Positions 34,383 through 42,204 of a stretch of DNA of 64,000 bases are shown here, in pieces (position 1 is the stretch's first letter; each line of letters begins with the position of its first letter). This stretch comes from Chryseobacterium sp. c4a. Its GTDB lineage: Bacteria > Bacteroidota > Bacteroidia > Flavobacteriales > Weeksellaceae. The stretch is taken from assembly GCF_009900745.1 (NCBI RefSeq), contig NZ_WXVU01000009.1, positions 1-64,000 of the forward strand, read 5' to 3'. Below the pieces are notes generated by a model that saw nothing but the letters and a program-made list of their open reading frames with translations, searched no databases and was not told the origin of the DNA. Position numbers and translations under genes: made by a program.

Positions 34383-37190
34383 ATGAATAAACAAAATATG
34401 GCTGATATAACAGAAATAGATATAAAAAAACAGATTTTCGTTAAGAATGCTCATCTTAACAATCTGAAGCATATTGATGTCCTGATTCCGAAAAATAAAC
34501 TGATTGTTATTACCGGAGTATCAGGAAGTGGAAAATCATCTCTGGCTTTTGACACAATTTATGCAGAAGGACAGAGAAGGTATGTAGAAAGTTTAAGTTC
34601 TTATGCCCGTCAGTTCTTAGGGAAATTAGAAAAACCTAAAGTTGATGACATTAAAGGTCTTGCTCCATCCATTGCTATCCAACAGAAAGTAATTTCTTCT
34701 AATCCACGCTCTACAGTAGGTACTTCTACTGAGATCTATGATTATATGAAACTGTTGTTTGCGAGAATTGGGAAAACCTTTTCTCCTGTTTCGGGAGAGG
34801 AAGTAAAAAAGGATTCAGTTTCTGATGTGGTTGACTTTATTAAAGCTTCTAAAAAAGATACGTCCTTTTTATTAACAGCACCTTTGGAATATGACCCAGA
34901 AAACTTTAAAGAAACTTTAAATATTTTAAAACTTGCCGGTTTTACAAGACTTGAAATCAACGGAAATGTTGCAGGGATTGAAGATCTTGAAAGTTTTGGA
35001 TTTGTTCCGGAAAAAGGAATGAAGATCAATCTTGTAATCGACCGTTTTTCTTATGAAGAAGATGAAAGTTTTTTACAGCGATTGGCAGATTCTATTCAAA
35101 TGGCATTTTATGAAGGCCGCGGACATTGTTCATTAAAGAATACTGACACTGAAAAGGTAAAAGAATTCTCCAATAAATTTGAATTGGATGGAATGGAATT
35201 CCTTGAACCCAATGTTCATTTCTTCAGCTTCAATAATCCATACGGAGCTTGTCCGGCCTGTGAAGGATATGGAAAAGTAATAGGAATTGATGAAGATCTT
35301 GTAGTTCCCAATAAGACCTTATCTATCTATGAAGATGCTGTAGTCTGCTGGAGAGGCGAAACCATGAGCGAATGGAAAAAAGATTTCATCAAAAAAGCAG
35401 GTGACTTCCCTATTCATAAGCCTTATCATCAATTAACCAAGGAACAAAAAAACTTCCTTTGGAAAGGTGATGGCAAAAGCAATTTCCCTTGCATTAATAA
35501 TTTCTTCAAAATGCTTGAAGAAAACCTTTATAAAATTCAGTACAGAGTAATGCTTTCCCGTTACAGAGGAAAAACTCTTTGTCCAACGTGTGAAGGATTG
35601 AGATTGCGTGAAGAAACCAGCTGGGTAAAAGTAGATGGACATAATATTCAATCGATGATTGAACTTCCTTTGGATGAACTTGCCCCAATGATCAACAGCT
35701 TACAATTATCAGATCATGATAAAGAAGTTGCTAAAAGATTATTATATGAAATCACAACCCGTCTTGAATTCTTATTAAAGGTTGGTTTAGGATATTTAAC
35801 ATTAAACAGAACTTCGAATACCCTTTCAGGAGGAGAAAGCCAAAGAATTAACCTGGCAACAAGCTTAGGAAGTTCGTTGGTGGGTTCTATTTATATACTG
35901 GATGAACCTTCTATTGGTCTTCACTCTAAGGATACGGAAAACCTTATTGAAGTTTTGAAAAACCTTCGTGACTTAGGAAATACGGTGATCGTAGTAGAAC
36001 ATGATGAGGACGTTATGCATGCAGCCGATTACATCATTGATATTGGCCCTGAAGCGGGTTATCTTGGTGGAGAGCTCGTTTTCGCAGGAGACTATAAAGA
36101 CCTGAAAAAAGCCAATACCCTTACTTCAGAATACCTTACAGGAAGACTGGAAATAGAAGTTCCTAAGAAACGAAGAAAGGCAAAAGAATGGATTCATATC
36201 AAAGGAGCTCGTCAGAACAATCTTAAAAATATTGATGTAGACGTTCCTTTGGAAAGTCTCACCGTCATTTCAGGAGTTTCAGGAAGTGGAAAATCTACCC
36301 TGATGAAGGAGATCCTTACCAACGATATTCAGATTCAGTTGGGAATGGGAGGAAAAAAAGGAGATTATGATTCAGTAGAATTCCCGAAAAAATTGATCAA
36401 AAATATTGAACTGATTGACCAGAATCCTATTGGAAAATCTTCCCGTTCGAACCCTGTTACCTATCTGAAAGCTTACGATGATATTCGTGATCTTTTTGCC
36501 AAGCAGAAAGTAGCCAAAATGATGGGCTACAAGCCAAAACATTTCTCTTTCAACGTAGATGGCGGAAGATGTGATGAATGTAAAGGTGAAGGAGTTATCA
36601 ATGTTTCAATGCAGTTTATGGCAGACATTGAGCTGGAATGTGAAGTATGTAAAGGAACCCGATTCAAAAGTGAAATCCTTGAAGTAAAATTTGATGAGAA
36701 AAGTATCTCCGATATTCTCCATATGACCGTGGATGAAGCTTTGGAATTCTTTAAAGATAATAATGAAGAAAAAATAGTTACCAAACTAAGACCATTACAG
36801 GAAGTTGGATTGGGCTACCTACAGTTAGGACAAAGTTCTTCTACCCTTTCCGGTGGTGAAGCACAGCGTGTGAAACTGGCTTCATTCCTGGTAAAAGGAG
36901 TTACAACAGATAAAACATTATTTATCTTCGATGAACCCTCTACTGGTCTTCATTTCCACGATATTCAAAAGTTGTTGAAATCATTGCAGGCTCTTATTGA
37001 TCTTGGACATTCAGTGATTGTTATTGAGCACCAGCCGGACATTATCAAATGTGCCGACTATATTATTGATATTGGCCCGGAAGCAGGTAAACATGGTGGT
37101 GAAGTGGTTTTTGCAGGAACTCCTGAAGACCTTACGAAAAATAAAAAGTCATATACCGCAAAATACATCAAAGAAAAACTTGAAAAATAA
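34383..37190 (+). CDS. uvrA: Excinuclease ABC subunit A (UvrA)
   Basis: The 935-residue protein has two ABC modules with Walker A sequences ITGVSGSGKSS (near residue 45) and ISGVSGSGKST (near 640), ABC signatures NTLSGGESQR and STLSGGEAQR, and zinc-finger pairs CPACEGYG, CPTCEGLR, CDECKGEG and CEVCKGTR. UvrA finds DNA damage and loads UvrB. Length fits normal UvrA of Bacteroidota. Many Bacteroidota have more than one uvrA paralog, so this could be a second copy. The start at 34383 (or Met6) is not decided by a strong signal. Confidence 0.93.
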   Translation: MNKQNMADITEIDIKKQIFVKNAHLNNLKHIDVLIPKNKLIVITGVSGSGKSSLAFDTIYAEGQRRYVESLSSYARQFLGKLEKPKVDDIKGLAPSIAIQQKVISSNPRSTVGTSTEIYDYMKLLFARIGKTFSPVSGEEVKKDSVSDVVDFIKASKKDTSFLLTAPLEYDPENFKETLNILKLAGFTRLEINGNVAGIEDLESFGFVPEKGMKINLVIDRFSYEEDESFLQRLADSIQMAFYEGRGHCSLKNTDTEKVKEFSNKFELDGMEFLEPNVHFFSFNNPYGACPACEGYGKVIGIDEDLVVPNKTLSIYEDAVVCWRGETMSEWKKDFIKKAGDFPIHKPYHQLTKEQKNFLWKGDGKSNFPCINNFFKMLEENLYKIQYRVMLSRYRGKTLCPTCEGLRLREETSWVKVDGHNIQSMIELPLDELAPMINSLQLSDHDKEVAKRLLYEITTRLEFLLKVGLGYLTLNRTSNTLSGGESQRINLATSLGSSLVGSIYILDEPSIGLHSKDTENLIEVLKNLRDLGNTVIVVEHDEDVMHAADYIIDIGPEAGYLGGELVFAGDYKDLKKANTLTSEYLTGRLEIEVPKKRRKAKEWIHIKGARQNNLKNIDVDVPLESLTVISGVSGSGKSTLMKEILTNDIQIQLGMGGKKGDYDSVEFPKKLIKNIELIDQNPIGKSSRSNPVTYLKAYDDIRDLFAKQKVAKMMGYKPKHFSFNVDGGRCDECKGEGVINVSMQFMADIELECEVCKGTRFKSEILEVKFDEKSISDILHMTVDEALEFFKDNNEEKIVTKLRPLQEVGLGYLQLGQSSSTLSGGEAQRVKLASFLVKGVTTDKTLFIFDEPSTGLHFHDIQKLLKSLQALIDLGHSVIVIEHQPDIIKCADYIIDIGPEAGKHGGEVVFAGTPEDLTKNKKSYTAKYIKEKLEK

Positions 37191-37196
37191 ATAAAG

Positions 37197-37225
37197 ACAG
37201 AGAGCCATTGAGCTCTCTGTTTTTA
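37197..37225 (+). terminator. Intrinsic terminator of uvrA
   Basis: ACAGAGAGC (37197-37205) pairs with GCTCTCTGT (37212-37220), followed by TTTTT. It begins 6 bp after the stop. Confidence 0.92.
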
Positions 37226-37245
37226 TATTGATACTATGGGGTATT

Positions 37246-37881
37246 TTAAGTATTGTATAGAAATGGACTTTTCCCAATATAACTGGGGTCTTCGATCTGG
37301 GAAACCAAAAACTCAGCAAGATCTGTAGCACTGATATTTTCCCCTTTACAATCTATCAGACTGGTTTCCGTACTAAAACTTTTATCTGTCATATTAATGA
37401 GTGGCAATCGTACTAAAGTCCAGTCCAAACTACTTTCCAACAGAAGCTGATATTCTTTCTGCTTATCTGAAGTAGTTTCAGGATAATGTTGATACATCCA
37501 TTCAGTAGCCATTTGCACCCGCTCATTTTTATGGTCGTTTTCTGTATTTACACTTAAACCAGTGGTTACAATATATCTTTTGATTCCATGTTTGTACATC
37601 GCTCTCATGATATGGGTTGTTGCCTCACTGAATATCGACTTTTCTCCTTTCGGTTGTCCCAGGGTACTTATTACTACATCACAATCTTTAATCAATGAAC
37701 ATATCGATTGCTCATCTCTTGCATCTCCTTTTATTATTTCAATTAAAGGATTTTGAATGTCAAATTCTTCAGGATGTCTCCATAAAAGCTTTATTGGATA
37801 TTCTTTTTCAAGGAGGTTTTGCACCAGATATTTCCCAGATTTCCCGGATCCACCAATAACGGCGATTGTATTTGTTTTCAT
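37246..37881 (-). CDS. NAD(P)H-binding SDR-like (NmrA/YwnB) protein
   Basis: With the start at 37881 (MKTNTIAVIGGSGKSGKYLV) the protein has 211 residues. The nucleotide-binding loop GGSGKSGK, the segment IIKGDARDEQSICSLIKDCDVVISTLGQ and the YIVTTGLS strand match atypical SDRs of the NmrA/BVR-B kind. Twelve earlier in-frame codons are not conserved-looking. It is a single gene, convergent with uvrA. The substrate is unknown. Confidence 0.85.
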   Translation of the reverse strand: MKTNTIAVIGGSGKSGKYLVQNLLEKEYPIKLLWRHPEEFDIQNPLIEIIKGDARDEQSICSLIKDCDVVISTLGQPKGEKSIFSEATTHIMRAMYKHGIKRYIVTTGLSVNTENDHKNERVQMATEWMYQHYPETTSDKQKEYQLLLESSLDWTLVRLPLINMTDKSFSTETSLIDCKGENISATDLAEFLVSQIEDPSYIGKSPFLYNT

Positions 37882-38202
37882 AATGATCTTATTTAAAATA
37901 TAGTTGATACTATTCACCCCAATTTAGCAATGAGCTGTTTTGTTGATTCACAATTAGGTTGAAATTTAGATAATATGATAGTAGATTCAGAAGTTCTGAA
38001 CCATCATTTTCAAGCTTTAGAATAGCGCTTGATATCAGGCAATATTTATAACAAGATTTTAATGAAATAAAGATACTCTATTCTGAATTATGTTTGGTAT
38101 AAAAATTCGTTTTTTTATTATAATACCAGATCATTTAAATCACTTGTAGGAGTATTATATTTTTCATATCTTAGTTGATGTAACAAACTAAAAATCAATA
38201 CT

Positions 38203-38436
38203 ATGAAAAATTTAAAAAAATTAAAAAGAACTCATCTTATCCTGATAAACGGCGGAGATTTCCCTTATGCAGATTGTGATATTGAAGGCCAATGTCCTGC
38301 TGTACCGGGCTCCTATTATTGCAGCGGAGGTATCTGTTACAGATCTTCCGGTGGCGGTAACCCCGATGGTGGTAATTGTCACGAGCCAATGCGTGATTGC
38401 ATGCCATGGGAAACAGGATGTGGCTGTGTTTATTAA
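38203..38436 (+). CDS. Bacteriocin-like cysteine-rich peptide with GG leader
   Basis: The 77-residue precursor starts MKNLKKLKRTHLILINGGD, the leader type with a double-Gly cleavage site common in Chryseobacterium peptides. The core of about 58 residues has eight Cys (C-x5-C-x8-C-x4-C spacing at first, then C, C and a final GCGC) and many Gly and Pro. It would be exported by a C39-peptidase ABC transporter. No such transporter or modifying enzyme is in the window. The short gene has its own terminator, which supports it being real. Antibacterial activity is unproven. Confidence 0.75.
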   Translation: MKNLKKLKRTHLILINGGDFPYADCDIEGQCPAVPGSYYCSGGICYRSSGGGNPDGGNCHEPMRDCMPWETGCGCVY

Positions 38437-38460
38437 TAATCCATTTGTCAGATACATTAT

Positions 38461-38484
38461 AGAGCGGCTTTAGTCGCTCTTTTT
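38461..38484 (+). terminator. Intrinsic terminator of the bacteriocin-like gene
   Basis: AGAGCG (38461-38466) pairs with CGCTCT (38475-38480), followed by TTTT. It begins 24 bp after the stop codon. Confidence 0.85.
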
Positions 38485-38573
38485 AGTTAAAACAATGACG
38501 ATATAAAAATCCAACAATAAATAATTTTATGTCTCAAAGAAAATTCAGATTTTTGTACTAAGCTCATCCCATC

Positions 38574-39347
38574 ATGAAATATAGAAAAACAGGATATCTT
38601 CTTCTCAGCCTTCCTTTCCTTATCAACTGTTCAGCAAAGAAAAAAATCGTTTCCAATATAGATTATCCTATAAAACTGGATACTTTAACGTTATTGGATC
38701 AAAGCAGAAACCGGAAAATTCCTATTGCGATTTATCAGCCACAAGTCAAAAGAACAATACCTAATCAACAGGTCATTATTTTTAATCATGGATATGGTTT
38801 TAATAAAGGGGGTGATTATTTCGTGTATTCTTATTTAACGGAGAAACTGGCTTCCAAAGGTTATTTTACTGTGAGTATTCAGCATGAACAAACCACAGAT
38901 GCACCATTGCCTGTAGAAGGAAATCTGCAAATGGTAAGAAGACCATTCTGGCAAAATGGTTCTGACAATATAACATATGTATTGAATGAACTAAAAAAGA
39001 CAAATCCCAATCTAGATTACAAACATCTTACCCTGATTGGACATTCCAACGGCGGGGACATGGTAGCATTGTTTGGAAATCAGCATCCTAATCTGGTCTA
39101 TAAAATTATTACCATGGATAACCGAAGAATGTTCCTGCCAAGAACCAGCATTCCTAAAATCTATTCGCTCCGCTCCAATGATTACCCGGCGGATGAAGGT
39201 GTTTTGCCTACAGAAGATGAACAAAAAAAATACCATATAACCATTCAGCCAACCTCTATCAATCATAGTCACATGGATAATAAAGGCAGTGATGAGGAGA
39301 AAAATATCTTGAATGCCTTTATACTAAAATACCTGAATGAACAGTAA
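38574..39347 (+). CDS. Alpha/beta-hydrolase lipoprotein
   Basis: The 257-residue protein has a lipobox (LPFLINC) and an alpha/beta-hydrolase fold: oxyanion-loop region IIFNHGYGFNKGGDY, nucleophile elbow LIGHSNGGDM with the catalytic Ser, and a likely catalytic His in SINHSHMDNKG. It resembles chlorophyllase or dienelactone-hydrolase-like esterases of the periplasm. The natural ester is unknown. It follows the bacteriocin-like gene after a terminator and is probably an independent unit. Confidence 0.82.
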   Translation: MKYRKTGYLLLSLPFLINCSAKKKIVSNIDYPIKLDTLTLLDQSRNRKIPIAIYQPQVKRTIPNQQVIIFNHGYGFNKGGDYFVYSYLTEKLASKGYFTVSIQHEQTTDAPLPVEGNLQMVRRPFWQNGSDNITYVLNELKKTNPNLDYKHLTLIGHSNGGDMVALFGNQHPNLVYKIITMDNRRMFLPRTSIPKIYSLRSNDYPADEGVLPTEDEQKKYHITIQPTSINHSHMDNKGSDEEKNILNAFILKYLNEQ

Positions 39348-39389
39348 TATTAAGCATATCTTATCTAACTTTGTGGAATAACATCAGAC

Positions 39390-39413
39390 TTATCCACAAC
39401 AAAATGTGGATAA
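39390..39413. other. Inverted pair of DnaA-box sequences
   Basis: TTATCCACA (39390-39398) and TGTGGATAA (39405-39413) are two perfect copies of the consensus DnaA box in opposite direction. A degenerate one (TTGTGGAATAA) lies at 39371-39381 and TCATCCACA, one mismatch, at 39660-39668. The sequence after the pair (39420-39480) is very AT-rich. This may be part of a replication origin or a DnaA-binding control site. The pair could also fold as a hairpin. Confidence 0.45.
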
Positions 39414-39551
39414 CTTGTGAATTTTAACATTAAATTCATATTTCGTATTAAAAATATCACTACATTTACTATGTAATAAACATCGAAGTGGAAACTTTAT
39501 TTGCTTTTCTTACTACTCTTGAAATTGCAATTAAATTTGAAATAAAAATTT

Positions 39552-39580
39552 AAGCACAGCATTGTCGGCTGTGCTTTTTA
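39552..39580 (+). terminator. Orphan terminator 1
   Basis: AAGCACAGC (39552-39560) pairs with GCTGTGCTT (39568-39576), followed by TTTTA. It lies over 200 bp after the last gene, with no ORF between, so a non-coding transcript may end here. Confidence 0.75.
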
Positions 39581-39618
39581 TTGTTGTCTAATTAAAAAAA
39601 TGAGATGTCTTATCTACT

Positions 39619-39648
39619 GAATCTGCCTCTAAAGGGCAGATTCTTTTA
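39619..39648 (+). terminator. Orphan terminator 2
   Basis: GAATCTGCC (39619-39627) pairs perfectly with GGCAGATTC (39635-39643), followed by TTTTATT. It is only 40 bp after orphan terminator 1. Confidence 0.78.
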
Positions 39649-39786
39649 TTATAAGGCATTCATCCACACCAACATCTACCCCACTCAATCTCCGAAAATC
39701 GTTTAAGTATTATGTTATTTGTGATAAAAAACGAATCTATTGATTTAAAATACATAGAAGAATAATTTGTAATTTTAGTTTTCTAA

Positions 39787-39858
39787 GGCCTTATAGTTCA
39801 ATGGATAGAACAAAAGTTTCCTAAACTTTAGATCCAAGTTCGATTCTTGGTGAGGTCA
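39787..39858 (+). tRNA. tRNA-Arg (anticodon CCT)
   Basis: The 72-nt sequence folds as a tRNA. The acceptor is GGCCTTA against TGAGGTC with two G.U pairs. The D arm is GTTC/GAAC with GG in the loop. The anticodon stem is AAAGT/ACTTT with loop TTCCTAA (CCT at 39820-39822), and the T arm is CCAAG/CTTGG with loop TTCGATT. The discriminator is A, and no full CCA is encoded. It reads AGG codons. The call was made by hand folding. Confidence 0.9.
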
Positions 39859-39945
39859 CAAGGCAAGAATAGGCTATTTTTCATCCATATTCCGAGAAAA
39901 GCATTTCCTCTGTTTCAGAAATCATTATTAAAGAAACAAGTAACA

Positions 39946-41691
39946 TTATACGCTTAATCTAATATCATTTTCCAATATATTATCGAGCTGTTTGATATAA
40001 TCTGACGGTTTCATGTTAACCCTGTCTTTAAATGCTTTTATAAAGGTCGTCGAGCTTTTATACCCTACTTCTTCCGCTATAGTTTGAATAGTATACTTTC
40101 TAAATTTTGAATTTTCCTGCAGTTCCCTCAATACATAATCTATCCTCAGATTATTACTATATTCAGAGAACGTAACCCCTTTATGATGATTAATAATTTG
40201 TGATAGATAGGCTGTGTTCGTATTTAATTGCTTGGCTACGTAAGAAAGTTTAAAATTATTGGATAAAAATTTTTGTGCAGCTTCCATCATTTCGAGTTTA
40301 TAAAGAATACGATGTATTAATTCATCATCTAAAACAGGTTGTTCTCCCTTCTCACTTTTTTCATGACAATGTTCATTGAGGTCAATCGTATTTATTTCAG
40401 AAGGTATAGCCAAAACAAAACTTTTCTTCCTTTGATTCTGCCAATAAAAAATTCCCAACACCACTGAACATGAACTCAAAAGAACGAGAGCAATTAAAAA
40501 TATTATATTCTTCTGATTCTCCTGAATCATTACTTTAGATACGGTTTCTATTCCATTTTGTTCGTACTTTCCGAGAAAATTACTGCTATTATTGTCCCAT
40601 TGTTTCTTTCTGGCTATTTCAGCAAGACTAAGCTTTGCAAATTGATAGGCTTTCTTATTATCATTAATATTTTCATAGTTGATACTTAGCAAATGATATA
40701 TTTTCAATCGGTTTTCATGAGTATTTGTAACCTGCCTATTCGTTTTATTTAAACGATCAATATAGAGAAATGCTGAATCCGGTTTATTGATAAACGTAAA
40801 AGCCTCCGCTTTGCCCAGCAATACGGCTTCCCTGGAAAAACTTTTTTTCATAAAAGCTGTATCTTTTTGGCAGTGATTAAAAAGGATTAAAGCTTTTGAA
40901 TATTTTTTTCTCAACATTGCTATTTCTGCCTTTCTGCTTATGTGCAACGTTTTGGAGAATGAAGAAACCTGAGGAGAATCACTCATTAAAACACTAGCTT
41001 TCTTATAATTATAATAAGCCGAATCCAGCATTCGAACGTCTCCAACATCCCTAAACCATTTGATGAAACTTTCAGCTTTGTTATTGAAAGCAGCTGCTAT
41101 TTCATGCTTTTTCAAAAATGGGCTGTACAGTTCGTTTTTTTTATCATTTTGAAGATCATATAGTCTGGTATTAAGAATATCAATACTCTTTCTGTAATTC
41201 CCCAATTCTCTGTAAGTAACTGCGATAAATAGACTTTGTTTCTTTTTGTATATAGGCCTCATCCCTTTGGAAAACAATTCAAGGTATTGAAGTCCCTGTC
41301 CAATATTTCCGAGTCTTTTTTCTATATAAAATAGACGGCTTATTCCAATATAATTTAATTCTTCATGGTGAGAATAGTTGAGTTTTTCTTTGTTTTCATC
41401 AATCTGTTTTAAAGTAGCCAATATACTTTGTCTGGATTCGATATACTTTTCTTTTTTGTACAATACTGAAGCAGAATCAAGCTTAATAAGGTAATGGTAA
41501 AAAAGTTCATATTTGGAGAGTCTTTTAAATCGGGTATCCTCATTACTCAATTTGAAATGTACCAGATCCCACCGATCCATCTTGATCAGGCTGTCAATTT
41601 CTTTAGACTCTTTAAGGTTAAAATTATTCTGAGAATAAATATTAATGCATAAAAAAATTAGAAAAATCAGTGTTTTTTTTGCCGAAATCAT
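39946..41691 (-). CDS. AraC-family regulator with TPR sensor and membrane helix
   Basis: The 581-residue protein begins with a signal-anchor or signal peptide (LIFLIFLCINIYSQ), continues as about 350 residues of TPR-like helices, crosses the membrane near residues 393-415 (IIFLIALVLLSSCSVVLGIFYW) and ends with an AraC HTH domain in which YVAKQLNTNTAYLSQIINHHKG and IQTIAEEVGYKSSTTFIKAFKD are the two helix-turn-helices. It therefore links a periplasmic sensor to a cytoplasmic DNA-binding domain, a layout common in Bacteroidota. It is divergent from the RHS operon 513 bp away and may control it, but no operator is visible. Confidence 0.88.
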   Translation of the reverse strand: MISAKKTLIFLIFLCINIYSQNNFNLKESKEIDSLIKMDRWDLVHFKLSNEDTRFKRLSKYELFYHYLIKLDSASVLYKKEKYIESRQSILATLKQIDENKEKLNYSHHEELNYIGISRLFYIEKRLGNIGQGLQYLELFSKGMRPIYKKKQSLFIAVTYRELGNYRKSIDILNTRLYDLQNDKKNELYSPFLKKHEIAAAFNNKAESFIKWFRDVGDVRMLDSAYYNYKKASVLMSDSPQVSSFSKTLHISRKAEIAMLRKKYSKALILFNHCQKDTAFMKKSFSREAVLLGKAEAFTFINKPDSAFLYIDRLNKTNRQVTNTHENRLKIYHLLSINYENINDNKKAYQFAKLSLAEIARKKQWDNNSSNFLGKYEQNGIETVSKVMIQENQKNIIFLIALVLLSSCSVVLGIFYWQNQRKKSFVLAIPSEINTIDLNEHCHEKSEKGEQPVLDDELIHRILYKLEMMEAAQKFLSNNFKLSYVAKQLNTNTAYLSQIINHHKGVTFSEYSNNLRIDYVLRELQENSKFRKYTIQTIAEEVGYKSSTTFIKAFKDRVNMKPSDYIKQLDNILENDIRLSV

Positions 41692-42204
41692 AGTTTTTTT
41701 TCTTGTGTAAATTAATCGAAATAAACCAATAAATCACCTGTTTTAATTCAAAAAAGAGGGAAAAATTTAATTAACAATCTTCTTTTTTTTATTAATTACA
41801 CAATCTTTAAGAACCAATATCTCGTGAATATTTAAAAACAAAAGACATAGAAGAAAGACTGTACAAATGCCAGATTTTTAACATTTTAAAATAAAATAAA
41901 AAAATTAAAACGGTTCTTCAAATTTATAAATATGATGAGTAATTTCTTTCAAATCTATAAATGGCAATGTAATTTTAATTCAAAATTAATATACGCCTTC
42001 CATACCCATGATAGAGACTTCTCTTTTCAAATGTACAATGGATTATAAAAACTCTTCCTAATTCCATTTTCTATAAACTTTCTAATGAGAGAAACCGGTC
42101 AAAATTAAGCTCAAAGACATTTACTACGATCTTAAAAAATATGATGAGACCTACAAATGAAATTAAAAAATTGTTTTCAAATTAATACTAAATGATTAAA
42201 CAGT
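41692..42204. other. AT-rich divergent intergenic region
   Basis: This 513-bp spacer between the AraC-type gene and the RHS-fibre operon holds no ORF of note. I found no full TAnnTTTG promoter on the plus strand. Three short near-repeats of TTCAAATnTATAAAT and AAATATGATGAG occur between 41910 and 42150 and could be regulator sites. Confidence 0.4.
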
